From an uncultured Alphaproteobacteria bacterium (GTDB taxonomy: Bacteria > Pseudomonadota > Alphaproteobacteria > HIMB59 > GCA-002718135): DNA of 64,000 nucleotides. The notes beneath the pieces were generated by a model. That model did not search any database and was not told the origin of the DNA. It was given only the letters and a program-made list of their open reading frames with translations. The translations under genes were made by a program, and so were the position numbers. Position 1 is the stretch's first letter; each line of letters starts with the position of its first letter. The stretch spans positions 36,408 through 100,407 of the forward strand of contig CACNSY010000002.1 of assembly GCA_902623255.1 (NCBI GenBank). The letters run 5' to 3'. This document shows positions 1-8,303 of this stretch, one piece after another.

Positions 1-194
1 GTTTTGAAACCAAAATTACCACCGAACAAAGAAGTTCTACTAGGTAGGCATGGTGTGTCAGTTGAATAAAAATTTGTAAACTTGACTCCTTCTTTTGCTA
101 TTGAGTCAATCGTAGGAGATGTGTTTCTATGATAACCATAACATCCTAAATGATCAGGTCTTAAAGAGTCTATGTCTACGTATAAAATTCTCAT
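1..194 (-). CDS. Sulfatase, N-terminal part (truncated by window edge)
   Basis: Only the first 64 codons are present; the gene runs off the left edge. The start ATG has an AAGGA ribosome site just upstream. The protein opens with a strand carrying metal-binding aspartates (DIDSLRPDH, residues 7-15), as in alkaline-phosphatase-fold sulfatases. The sulfatase signature C-x-P-S-R is present, with Cys49 as the predicted formylglycine residue. No signal peptide precedes the first strand, so a cytoplasmic location is inferred. It follows another sulfatase gene by 16 nt on the same strand and is the distal visible gene of the ABC-importer operon. The substrate cannot be told from this fragment. Confidence 0.85.
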   Translation of the reverse strand, partial: MRILYVDIDSLRPDHLGCYGYHRNTSPTIDSIAKEGVKFTNFYSTDTPCLPSRTSLFGGNFGFK

Positions 195-210
195 CTTTAT
201 CCTTTCTTAA

Positions 211-1752
211 TTAAGCGCCTGAAACTCTTTTCATTTTTGATGTTTCATCTTTTAATGTGGCTTGCGCAAACTTAAATAATAAATCTTTTTTTAATGTTTG
301 TGCGTTCGTATTATCCCATAAATTATTATATTCGTTTGGATCATTTTCTAAATCAAAAAGTTCACCGTAGTTAGCTTCTCGGTAAATAGAAATTTTATAA
401 TTATCATTAATGTAAGTTTTTAAATGTGGCATTCTTGGATTATGTCTATTTTCAACAAATATATGTGAACGGATACTTTCCTTGTTGCCATAAAATACAT
501 CCGTTTGATCCACTCCTTGCATTTGAGTTGGTATATCAATGCCCGCGACTTTTAAAAATGTTGGCGCAAGATCAACTAAACTCAATAAAGATGAAGATGA
601 TGAATTTTGAGGAACTTTATCTGGCCATCTAACAATAAATGGTAAACGGAGCATATCTTCATAGTGGAAAGGTCCTTTAGCAATTAAACCATGCTGTCCT
701 ATAAAGTGACCATGATCAGTAGTAAAAATAATTATAGTATTATCAAGTTCACCCATTTGATCTAACTTATTAATTATTTTTCCAATATTCTTATCCATAA
801 AACTAACCATGCCATAATAAATTGCCATGTCTTTTTTTAATTCTTCCATAGGATACAGATGACTCATGCATCCATGAGCGTTAAATGGTGAATGCCAATT
901 TTCAAAATCAGGATTTGTCGTTTGTGTTTTTCCAAAATGTGGTGGATTTAATTCGTGTTCACCTTCTTTTAACGTTCCAGGTGACATGTCTTCTGGATTA
1001 TACATTGATGCCCATGGTTCACTTAATACATATGGTGGATGTGGATCCTGAAAACTTGTCCAAAGAAAAAATGGCTTGTCATCTTTTTGTTGATCTAAAA
1101 ATTCAATTGATCTTTCGGCTGTCCAATTTGTGTAGTGATGTTTTTCGTCTAACTTCCATACCCTATCCGGTCTTGCCCAGTAGTCATATTCGCGAGCAAT
1201 TGGAGGAGCATATTTAGAAGTTTCACCAGGCACTGGTTGAAAATATTCTTTCCAATCACTAAGACCGTTTTGTTCCATCCAAATTGCATAATGTTGACCT
1301 ACATGACTTTCATCTGCATGATTACGTGCTAGCTCAATATGTTCAAAGCCATACCAAGGACCTTTAAAATTTTTCCAAAATTCTAAATCTCTTAAAGTTG
1401 GTTGTCCTTCTATAGATTCCTGACCTGGAACTGAAGTTAATGGCTGGAAATGTGCTTTACCAATTAAACCAGTAGAGTAACCATTTTTGTATAAAAGTTC
1501 TCCAATAGTTTCTACTTCTTCATCTAATTTAACACCAATTGTCCACGCTCCATGAGAAGACGGATATTGTCCAGTAATAATACTTGCTCTTGATGGTGTA
1601 CAAACTGGTGATGGACAATAAGCTCTTGTAAAATTCATTCCTTCATCACAAAGCTTATCTAAATATGGTGTTTGTATTTTTGAATTAAATTTTCCGATAG
1701 TATCGTGATGCTGTTGATCAGAAGTTATTAATAAAATATTTGGCCTTTTCAT
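211..1752 (-). CDS. Sulfatase (arylsulfatase-like, PF00884 type)
   Basis: A 513-residue type I sulfatase that hydrolyses a sulfate ester. The N-terminus goes straight into the first beta strand (NILLITSDQQ), with Asp12 as a predicted calcium ligand. The modification motif C-T-P-S-R puts the catalytic formylglycine at Cys51. A second metal/sulfate site motif (TTDHGHFIGQHG) lies near residues 343-355. There is no signal peptide, so the enzyme is predicted to be cytoplasmic and to act on an imported sulfated compound. The gene starts 2 nt after the upstream permease stop, which strongly suggests co-transcription with the importer. The maturation enzyme is not in the window. The sequence does not look like choline sulfatase; the substrate is unknown. 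Confidence 0.9.
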   Translation of the reverse strand: MKRPNILLITSDQQHHDTIGKFNSKIQTPYLDKLCDEGMNFTRAYCPSPVCTPSRASIITGQYPSSHGAWTIGVKLDEEVETIGELLYKNGYSTGLIGKAHFQPLTSVPGQESIEGQPTLRDLEFWKNFKGPWYGFEHIELARNHADESHVGQHYAIWMEQNGLSDWKEYFQPVPGETSKYAPPIAREYDYWARPDRVWKLDEKHHYTNWTAERSIEFLDQQKDDKPFFLWTSFQDPHPPYVLSEPWASMYNPEDMSPGTLKEGEHELNPPHFGKTQTTNPDFENWHSPFNAHGCMSHLYPMEELKKDMAIYYGMVSFMDKNIGKIINKLDQMGELDNTIIIFTTDHGHFIGQHGLIAKGPFHYEDMLRLPFIVRWPDKVPQNSSSSSLLSLVDLAPTFLKVAGIDIPTQMQGVDQTDVFYGNKESIRSHIFVENRHNPRMPHLKTYINDNYKISIYREANYGELFDLENDPNEYNNLWDNTNAQTLKKDLLFKFAQATLKDETSKMKRVSGA

Positions 1753-1754
1753 AT

Positions 1755-2606
1755 TTACCCTTTTACAGCTCCTTGAACACCTTCAACAAAATATTTTTGC
1801 ATAAACAAAAATAAAATAATTATAGGCAAAATAGTTATAACAGATGCAGCTGCCATACCAGACCAATCGACAAAGTATTCACCTTTAAAAGCGTACACAC
1901 CTACGGATAGTGTTCGTATATCAGGATTACCTAATGTGATGACGACTGGTAATAAAAAATCATTCCATGCATGTAAAACTTGTAAAATAGAAACAGTGGC
2001 TACAACTGGTTTTGTTAAAGGTAACATAATTGAAATAAATGTTCGAACAAAACCCGCTCCATCCATTTTAGCTGCTTCTTCAAGCTCTACAGGAACTCTC
2101 GAAAAATATCCTGCAAACAATAAAATATATATTACAGGGGTGTGCCCTGCTGTTGCGAGTGTTAGTCCAATTAAGTTTTTAGAAATATTTAAATTATTTA
2201 ATAAATCAAAAACAGGAATAATTGTGTAACCTTGAGGAATAAAAATTGTACTAATTAAAATTCCAATAAGTATTTTTTTTCCTGGAAAAGAATATCTTCC
2301 AATTACGTAACCAAACATACCAGTTGTTACGACAACTATAATTACAGAAACAACTGTAATAATAAGGGTATTAAAAAAATACCTACCCATATTTGCACCA
2401 AACCATGCTCTTTCGAAATTTTCCCAAACAAGCCGATCAGGAATTAAGCCTAAGCCTCCCCAAATTTCAAAATCCGTTTTGAAAGAAGCTGAAAGTACCC
2501 ACAGTAATGGATAGATCCAAAAGAAAGAGAAAATAATAAAAGCTATAGTTATAATTAAATATTTAACTTGGTTTTTTTCAGCAATAAAATTTAAGTATCT
2601 ACTCAT
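1755..2606 (-). CDS. Sugar ABC transporter permease, MalG/UgpE type (CUT1)
   Basis: A 283-residue inner-membrane permease of the carbohydrate CUT1 family with about six hydrophobic segments. The conserved cytoplasmic loop that contacts the ATPase (EEAAKMDGAGFVRTF) is present, followed by the typical LPLTKPVVATV stretch. An upstream in-frame start would add a cysteine-rich leader unlike the family. I chose the ATG at 2606 because it overlaps the preceding permease stop as ATGA and gives normal family length. It pairs with the MalF-type permease upstream to form the membrane channel. No ATP-binding subunit is visible in this operon; it may be encoded beyond the left edge or shared. Confidence 0.92.
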   Translation of the reverse strand: MSRYLNFIAEKNQVKYLIITIAFIIFSFFWIYPLLWVLSASFKTDFEIWGGLGLIPDRLVWENFERAWFGANMGRYFFNTLIITVVSVIIVVVTTGMFGYVIGRYSFPGKKILIGILISTIFIPQGYTIIPVFDLLNNLNISKNLIGLTLATAGHTPVIYILLFAGYFSRVPVELEEAAKMDGAGFVRTFISIMLPLTKPVVATVSILQVLHAWNDFLLPVVITLGNPDIRTLSVGVYAFKGEYFVDWSGMAAASVITILPIIILFLFMQKYFVEGVQGAVKG

Positions 2607-3517
2607 ATTCTTCGAGTTCTCCTCATCCATAATCCCTGAAGCACTGTAATAAATAAAACAGCAACACCCCAAAATACACCTGCAGCACAAGCGTATCCAA
2701 GTCTAGGCATTGTGCCAGAGTCAGTTACAAAAGCTGTTCTAAAAATATATATTTCCATAACTTCACTACTAAAGAATGGTCCTCCAGCAGTCATAGTTTC
2801 AATTAAAGGAAAAACATTTAGCGCTCCAACTGCCTCCACAAGAATAATGACAATAGCAAAAGGTAGTACAATTGGTAAAATAATATGGATCCATAATCTA
2901 TATCCTTCAGCACCATCAATTTTTGCGGCATCGTAAACATCTTGTGGGACTGTTTGTAAAGCAGCAAGCCAATACATCATGGTTATCCCTAGCCATTTCC
3001 ATACATACACTCCCATTACAGTTGGAAGCACCGTATCTGGGTTTCCAAGAAAATCAATTGGAGCAGAAGTTAAATTAGTAGACATTAAAAATTTATTAGC
3101 AGGTCCATTAAAAGGGCTAAATACAAAAGTCATTACAATACCAATGATAGCAATTGCAGTAACTACAGGCATAAAGATTACAGTACGAAAGAAAGGGGCA
3201 AGTTTTAAAACCTGATTATTTAAAAATACTGCAATAATGAAACCTAAAACTATTTTTACTGGAACTGTTCCAAACATAAAAATAAAAGAACGAATGAATG
3301 CATCCCAAAAGAATTCATCGTTGACAGCTTCATAATAATTTTGAAGGCCAATAAATTTTGCTTCTTTTGTAAAACCACTCCAATCTAATAAAGAAAAATA
3401 CCAAGACATTCCAATAGGATAAATGACAAACATTCCTGTAAGAATTGAGCATGGTAAAACAAATAAGTAACACCATCTTGCATCATATATTTGTTTAGAT
3501 AGAGGTTTTTTGTGCAT
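2603..3517 (-). CDS. Sugar ABC transporter permease, MalF/UgpA type (CUT1)
   Basis: A 304-residue CUT1 permease with about six transmembrane segments. The ATPase-contact loop (YDAAKIDGAEGYRLW) lies near residues 195-210. It starts with a short basic cytoplasmic leader. The gene lies between the binding-protein gene, from which it is separated by a hairpin, and the MalG-type permease, which it overlaps by 4 nt. Together these form an importer for a sugar or sugar-like solute. The C-terminus is very basic (RRTRRI). The ligand cannot be deduced from the sequence, but the downstream sulfatases suggest a sulfated saccharide. Confidence 0.92.
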   Translation of the reverse strand: MHKKPLSKQIYDARWCYLFVLPCSILTGMFVIYPIGMSWYFSLLDWSGFTKEAKFIGLQNYYEAVNDEFFWDAFIRSFIFMFGTVPVKIVLGFIIAVFLNNQVLKLAPFFRTVIFMPVVTAIAIIGIVMTFVFSPFNGPANKFLMSTNLTSAPIDFLGNPDTVLPTVMGVYVWKWLGITMMYWLAALQTVPQDVYDAAKIDGAEGYRLWIHIILPIVLPFAIVIILVEAVGALNVFPLIETMTAGGPFFSSEVMEIYIFRTAFVTDSGTMPRLGYACAAGVFWGVAVLFITVLQGLWMRRTRRI

Positions 3518-3524
3518 AGTAAAA

Positions 3525-3551
3525 AAAGGCGAATTTAAAAAATTCGCCTTT
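3525..3551 (-). terminator. Hairpin terminator/attenuator after binding-protein gene
   Basis: A perfect inverted repeat (AAAGGCGAATTT and its complement around a short A/T loop) is followed on the minus strand by a T run. It lies between the solute-binding-protein gene and the first permease gene. This arrangement normally lets the binding protein be made in excess over the membrane subunits. Confidence 0.85.
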
Positions 3552-3562
3552 AGATATTTTGT

Positions 3563-5095
3563 TTAAAGTTCTTGATACTTTTCAGCACCGTAATTTGAGT
3601 ATACATCCCAATTAGGGAAGACCCAATCATCACGAGTTACATTAGCACCATCTGCTCTTGCCTCTTCAACAGCTTTATCAAGAGCATCTTCATACCTTTG
3701 ATTACAATCTTTAAGCTGTGCTTCCACACCTTTAAGTTGTCCAGTATACAACCCTTGAATAACTAGAGCCAAAGAAGGATCTGGTACTCTAGACTTTGCA
3801 GCTACAATACCAACATCTTTATTTCTTACAATTGGATTAGGTCCAACAAGTATGTTTTCAGCAAACATAGATAAAGCTTGTGCTGATGGTCCGGTTAAAC
3901 CAGCTTTAGCAACTGCATCTGGATTAACAGCTGGATCTGCGGCACCAACAGTTTGAGCCCAGTAAATTTGACCTTGCTCAGTTCCCATAAATCTAATCAG
4001 GTCACCAGCAAATGGTCCCATTGTACTATTAGCACTTAACCAAAAAGTATTTGATCCACCTTCTGCAATGTAAAGTGGTTGTGCTTCTTTTCCATCTGGA
4101 ACTGGTTCACTTGCAATACCATATTTCCAATCTGGAGCATCTCTTCCCCAAACTCCAATACACCAAGGACCCTGGAATATCATTCCTGCTGCACCTTGTG
4201 GCATCAAAGCTCTAGCTTGAGGAGCATTCATACTCATAACTCCTGGGAAAGCGCTACCATCTGATTTTAATTGAAGAAGTAATTCAACTGCTTCCATATA
4301 TTGATCAGATGCAATTTGGAATTTACCATTTTGGAAGTTAATGTGTCTATTTGTAAAACCACCTCTTCCACTATGTGCTCCACCTACTTGTCCAAATGTA
4401 TGGACAACATCTTCCCATCGATTAACTTGGTTTCCACCAATAATCCAACCATAATACTGACCATTACCATTTTTAGTAATTTTTTTAGCAGCATCTCTGA
4501 TTTCAGAATATGTCATACGACCAGCTTGAGGATCATAACCAGCTTCACTCATATATTTTTCACTATAAAGAAGACATGTTCCAGTTCTCTTATTTGCTGT
4601 TAAACATGTTCCATAAGTCTTTCCATTGAATTGGTTGACACCAGGCAGATAAACACCACTAGGAAATGCAGCTAACCATTCATCGATGTTTTCAATGTAG
4701 TCATCCCATGGTTGAACCCAACCTTCAGCTACTGCAACACCTGGATCCATTCCTAACGGTAATTGGAATACATCATGAACAGTTCCATTTCTTATAGCGA
4801 TTGGAACAATTTTATTTATTTCTTTCCATGGTAATCCATCATATTCAATAGTGATACCTCTTGAAGCTGCATATTCTGGAAATAATTTTTTCCAAAAGAC
4901 ACCCTTCATATCACCACTATCAATCCATCGCATATTACCACCAGTTGTTGGTAATGGTTTTAGTGGATCAGGAATATTATATTCTCCAGCAAATAGTTTT
5001 GAAGGTATAGATCCTGCTGACATCATTGCACCTGCAGCAAGAGCTCCTTTCATAACTGTACGTCTAGAGATTTTTAATTCTTTTTTCTTTTTCAT
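3563..5095 (-). CDS. Extracellular solute-binding protein with Tat signal (CUT1 importer)
   Basis: A 510-residue periplasmic binding protein of the extracellular solute-binding family 1 type, promoter-proximal in the operon. The N-terminus has a basic stretch, a twin-arginine motif (SRRTVMKG, residues 10-17) and a small-residue hydrophobic segment (ALAAGAMMSAGS). This predicts Tat export in folded form, which is less common than Sec export for this family. The mature part has Trp/Gly-rich stretches common in oligosaccharide binders (YGWIIGG, GMIFQGPWCIGVWG). A strong GGGAGG ribosome site precedes the ATG. At 510 residues it is larger than most family members, so a large ligand is possible. 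Confidence 0.9.
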   Translation of the reverse strand: MKKKKELKISRRTVMKGALAAGAMMSAGSIPSKLFAGEYNIPDPLKPLPTTGGNMRWIDSGDMKGVFWKKLFPEYAASRGITIEYDGLPWKEINKIVPIAIRNGTVHDVFQLPLGMDPGVAVAEGWVQPWDDYIENIDEWLAAFPSGVYLPGVNQFNGKTYGTCLTANKRTGTCLLYSEKYMSEAGYDPQAGRMTYSEIRDAAKKITKNGNGQYYGWIIGGNQVNRWEDVVHTFGQVGGAHSGRGGFTNRHINFQNGKFQIASDQYMEAVELLLQLKSDGSAFPGVMSMNAPQARALMPQGAAGMIFQGPWCIGVWGRDAPDWKYGIASEPVPDGKEAQPLYIAEGGSNTFWLSANSTMGPFAGDLIRFMGTEQGQIYWAQTVGAADPAVNPDAVAKAGLTGPSAQALSMFAENILVGPNPIVRNKDVGIVAAKSRVPDPSLALVIQGLYTGQLKGVEAQLKDCNQRYEDALDKAVEEARADGANVTRDDWVFPNWDVYSNYGAEKYQEL

Positions 5096-5118
5096 TAATT
5101 CCTCCCTATTTGATTTTT

Positions 5119-5146
5119 ATCTTACGTGAAATAAGCAAAATAACAA
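5119..5146 (-). promoter_or_regulatory. Putative promoter for the CUT1/sulfatase operon
   Basis: Read on the minus strand, TTGTTA is followed after 16 nt by TAAGAT, upstream of the binding-protein gene in the short divergent gap. This is a match by eye to sigma-70-like elements only; AT-rich DNA makes chance matches common. Confidence 0.4.
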
Positions 5147-5176
5147 TTGAAAATAAATTTAAAAATGTGTTAATAT
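5147..5176 (+). promoter_or_regulatory. Putative promoter for the glyoxalase gene
   Basis: TTGAAA and TAATAT are separated by 18 nt, and the predicted transcription start is only a few bases before the ATG at 5189. It lies back-to-back with the putative operon promoter on the other strand. Identified by eye only. Confidence 0.4.
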
Positions 5177-5188
5177 TTATTAGTTTAT

Positions 5189-5614
5189 ATGAAATATTTA
5201 CACACAATGGTGAGGGTTGAGAACATTGATGCTTCTCTAGATTTTTACTGTAACAAACTTGGATTAAAAGAGGTGCGACGAGTTGACAATGAAAAAGGTC
5301 GTTTCACCTTAATATTTTTAGCAGCTGAAAATAGTGATGAAAGAACGGGTCTTCTTGAATTAACTTACAATTGGGATCCGGAAAAATATTCTGGTGGAAG
5401 AAACTTTGGTCATCTAGCTTACAGTGTTAACAATATTTATGAAGTGTGTGAAAAATTAATGAACAACGGCGTCACAATTAATAGACCACCTCGTGATGGA
5501 CATATGGCTTTTGTTCGCTCTCCCGATGGAATTTCCATTGAGATCTTACAAGAAGGGGCATCTTTACCTGAACAAGAACCATGGAAGTCTATGGAAAATT
5601 CAGGTTCTTGGTAG
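5189..5614 (+). CDS. gloA: Lactoylglutathione lyase (glyoxalase I)
   Basis: A 141-residue single-domain VOC protein matching glyoxalase I, which converts the methylglyoxal-glutathione hemithioacetal to S-lactoylglutathione in the cytoplasm. The four expected metal ligands can be placed at His5, Glu57 (LELTYNW), His75 (FGHLAY) and Glu118 (SIEILQ), with spacing like the E. coli enzyme. It stands alone on the plus strand between two minus-strand sugar operons, consistent with detoxifying methylglyoxal from sugar breakdown. A gloB-like hydrolase is encoded at 48.1 kb. Another VOC function is possible, but the ligand set and length favour GloA. Confidence 0.85.
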   Translation: MKYLHTMVRVENIDASLDFYCNKLGLKEVRRVDNEKGRFTLIFLAAENSDERTGLLELTYNWDPEKYSGGRNFGHLAYSVNNIYEVCEKLMNNGVTINRPPRDGHMAFVRSPDGISIEILQEGASLPEQEPWKSMENSGSW

Positions 5615-5615
5615 T

Positions 5616-6599
5616 TTAATTATTTAATTTAACTTTATAATATTTATTTTGATCAGTAGCCAAAGCTATAACAGCTGGCAAAACTTTTTTATAAAAATCA
5701 AAAAGACTTGTAAACGGTTGTGGCAACTCTTTATCAATTTCTTTTCGTAATTTTTTTAAATTATATGAAGGCACCATAGGGAACATATGATGCTCTAAAT
5801 GATATTCCATATGCCAATAAAGAAAACTTAATACTGGATTAATTCTAACAGAGTAAGTACTTAAGCGGTGATCTTTTGTGTCAACTTTAGCAGCTAGATG
5901 TTGAGTCACATTAACAGCAAACCAAATTGGCTTCCCAATATAAGTTGGTAAAATAATATAAATTATTGGTAAGAAAGAACCTAAGTAAAAAGAATATGCA
6001 ATAACTGTTAACCAAATAAAAACATATAATCTTGAGTTCCAAAGAATTTTTTTCTTTTCTTCTTTAGGTGCTGTTATATCAATAACTGGAGTGAATTTTC
6101 CAAAAGCATGTTTTAGAACTTCAAACTTAATTAATTTATGTGGGTATAATAAATCTGTTAGAGGAATAAAATTTAAAAAAAATGCAAATAATTCTATTGG
6201 TCTTGAGACTTGTATTTCGTGATCATAGTCATCTTCTGTTTGCATGGTTTTTGAATGATGAAAAGTATGACTCCAGCGCCATCTAAAACCTTCAAAGTCA
6301 CACATGAAAGAACTGATGTGGTAAAAAAATTCATTTATCCAACGAGTCTTGAATGCAGTTCGATGAACAGTTTCATGCCAGTTTGCTACACTGAACGCGT
6401 AAATTGTACCATAAATAAAAAAGAATAGATATGTCCACCACGTACCTAAAGTAATGTATGCTAAATATCCTGAAATAAATAAAGATAAAAAATAAAAGAA
6501 GAAATGGATTAGTCCAGGTAAATCTTTTCTTTTACTTAAGGCTTTTAATTTTTTTCTGTCGACTTCTGGTCTGTACCAATCATCGAGATTAATTTCCAT
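5616..6599 (-). CDS. Membrane di-iron fatty-acid-desaturase-like oxygenase
   Basis: A 327-residue membrane protein with hydrophobic segments around residues 30-75 and 190-235. It has the three histidine boxes of the di-iron desaturase/hydroxylase superfamily: HETVH (75-79), HTFHH (111-115) and HMEYHLEHH (263-271). Such enzymes oxidise unactivated C-H bonds using O2 and an external electron donor. It is the last gene of a sugar-ABC operon, 14 nt behind a PhyH-like dioxygenase, which is odd for a lipid desaturase. A role on the imported compound, like the MocD oxygenase of rhizopine catabolism, is inferred but unproven. Lipid desaturation remains the alternative. Confidence 0.85.
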   Translation of the reverse strand: MEINLDDWYRPEVDRKKLKALSKRKDLPGLIHFFFYFLSLFISGYLAYITLGTWWTYLFFFIYGTIYAFSVANWHETVHRTAFKTRWINEFFYHISSFMCDFEGFRWRWSHTFHHSKTMQTEDDYDHEIQVSRPIELFAFFLNFIPLTDLLYPHKLIKFEVLKHAFGKFTPVIDITAPKEEKKKILWNSRLYVFIWLTVIAYSFYLGSFLPIIYIILPTYIGKPIWFAVNVTQHLAAKVDTKDHRLSTYSVRINPVLSFLYWHMEYHLEHHMFPMVPSYNLKKLRKEIDKELPQPFTSLFDFYKKVLPAVIALATDQNKYYKVKLNN

Positions 6600-6613
6600 G
6601 CTTGATAATTAAA

Positions 6614-7549
6614 TTAATTATCCCAACGCTCTAACCATGACCCATCAACTGTGGAGTCAAATTGGTCTTTTTTTGAAGTCCCTCTAAATTTAGTGTGTTC
6701 TTCTTCATAACCTTTAAACCAAGAATCCCAATCAGCTGTATAGCTTGGGTCTTCTGATTTTCTCATTATGATTGGATCAACCAAACCAGTATGAAAACCA
6801 GCTTCATCTTTTGGATTTTGAAATCTTAGGTCAACACTCCATCTTACATCCTCAGATAAATTTTCAAGTGATCGATGAGGAACTAATTGATGTAAAAATA
6901 AAACTGAACCAGCCTTCATTTCACAAGTAACGACTTTCTCCTCTGGAATATCTTTGTCTTCAATAAATAAATACCAAGAATCTTTTACTGAACCATCTTT
7001 CTTTTCTAATTTATGATTTAAAACTCTTTCAGGTCTATGTCCCCCAGGAACAACTTGCATGCATCCATTATGTTTATTTACATCTATAAATGGAATCCAC
7101 GCAGCAGGCTGAGTGGTTTTTTCTGCTCCATCTTTTAAATAAGCAGAATCTTGGTGCCATGGAACTGTCATCCTAGCTGTCTGAGGTGTTTTAGATCTAA
7201 TATTCCAAACTGGATGACCAGAAATATCTTTACCAACCCAATTTTCAACCATATCTAAAAGTTTTTTTGATCCCCATAAGTTAGCAAGTGCTGGTTTTAA
7301 TTCACCTCTATGATGAATTAAAACCGAAGAACCTTTAAAATCTCTTTCGAGAGCAGCTAGTCTTTTAAAAACATCTTTATCATCATGTTTGTTTGTAATT
7401 TTTCCAGCTTGAAAAGCTTTTTCTGCAAAATCATCAACAATTTCTTCAAATTCATTTAATATTGGATTTAACTCATCCATACTAAAAACATTTTCAACGA
7501 TCGTATAACCTTCTTCGTTATATTGTTTTATTTGCGCATCACTAATCAT
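6614..7549 (-). CDS. Phytanoyl-CoA dioxygenase family protein (Fe(II)/2-oxoglutarate)
   Basis: A 311-residue protein of the PhyH family. Iron ligands can be placed at His132 and Asp134 (WHQDSAY) and His225 (VPHRSLEN), with Arg236 as the likely 2-oxoglutarate anchor. These enzymes hydroxylate or demethylate small substrates. A TTG four codons upstream is in frame, but the ATG at 7549 directly follows a GGGAGG ribosome site and gives the typical N-terminus. It is co-directional with the ABC genes (14-nt gap after the ATPase) and the di-iron enzyme (14-nt gap), suggesting that all act on one imported compound. The substrate is unknown. Confidence 0.88.
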   Translation of the reverse strand: MISDAQIKQYNEEGYTIVENVFSMDELNPILNEFEEIVDDFAEKAFQAGKITNKHDDKDVFKRLAALERDFKGSSVLIHHRGELKPALANLWGSKKLLDMVENWVGKDISGHPVWNIRSKTPQTARMTVPWHQDSAYLKDGAEKTTQPAAWIPFIDVNKHNGCMQVVPGGHRPERVLNHKLEKKDGSVKDSWYLFIEDKDIPEEKVVTCEMKAGSVLFLHQLVPHRSLENLSEDVRWSVDLRFQNPKDEAGFHTGLVDPIIMRKSEDPSYTADWDSWFKGYEEEHTKFRGTSKKDQFDSTVDGSWLERWDN

Positions 7550-7563
7550 AATTCCTCCCAAAA

Positions 7564-8301
7564 TTATCCATTTACTAATAAATCAGTGAGATGATCTATT
7601 GTTGTATCCTTTTTATCCAAATCAGCAATTTTTTCACCTCTTGCCATTACACATAAATGATCAGCAATTGGATACACGTGACTCAAGTTGTGAGTAATAA
7701 ATATTGATGTCACGCCTTGGCTTTTTAATCCTTCTACAAACCTTAGTACTTTATTTGTTTCTTTTACTGATAGGTGGTTTGTTGGTTCGTCTAATATTAA
7801 AACTTTTGATTTAAAATACATTGCTCTTGCAATGACAACACCCTGTCTTTCACCTCCAGATAATTGGTTAACTGGTGTATCTGGAGATCGAAGATGTAGT
7901 TCAACATCTGTTAATGCTTTCATCGCATCGTCCTGCATGGTTTTAGTTTTCATCAAACCAAAATTGCCAACATTATATTGAGTTTGTTCACGTCCAATAA
8001 AAATATTTCTTGCAATAGACATTTCAGGGATCAAAGCTGAATACTGATAAATTGTTTCAATACCTAAATTCATGGCTTCTTTTGTAGATTTAAATTTAAC
8101 CTTATTACCTTCAAAATATATATGACCTGAATCAGGTTGATGTGCACCAGATAAAATTTTAATTAATGTTGATTTACCAGCACCATTGTCTCCAATAAGA
8201 CCAACAACAGAGTCTTTTTTTATCTTTAAGCTTAAATCTTTTAAAGCATGAACTCCTGAATAGTATTTGTTTAGACCCTCACAAACTATTATATCTTCCA
8301 T
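7564..8301 (-). CDS. Sugar ABC transporter ATP-binding protein (CUT2, single domain)
   Basis: A 245-residue ABC ATPase. Walker A is GDNGAGKST (about residues 37-45), the signature is LSGGERQ, and Walker B is VLILDEPTNH, followed by a switch histidine in FITHNLSH. It has one nucleotide-binding domain rather than the tandem two of RbsA, resembling the FrcA-type CUT2 ATPases. It presumably works as a homodimer with the permease encoded 2 nt upstream. The operon order is binding protein, hairpin, permease, ATPase, PhyH, di-iron enzyme. Confidence 0.93.
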   Translation of the reverse strand: MEDIIVCEGLNKYYSGVHALKDLSLKIKKDSVVGLIGDNGAGKSTLIKILSGAHQPDSGHIYFEGNKVKFKSTKEAMNLGIETIYQYSALIPEMSIARNIFIGREQTQYNVGNFGLMKTKTMQDDAMKALTDVELHLRSPDTPVNQLSGGERQGVVIARAMYFKSKVLILDEPTNHLSVKETNKVLRFVEGLKSQGVTSIFITHNLSHVYPIADHLCVMARGEKIADLDKKDTTIDHLTDLLVNG

Positions 8302-8303
8302 CT

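Noticed and set aside
211..1752. Choline sulfatase (betC) assignment for the complete sulfatase
   Set aside because: Beyond the common sulfatase motif it lacks the BetC N-terminal pattern, and no betaine genes are nearby.
2607..2690. N-terminal extension of the MalG-type permease
   Set aside because: The added residues are cysteine-rich, overlap the upstream permease and have no family counterpart; the ATGA junction start is better.
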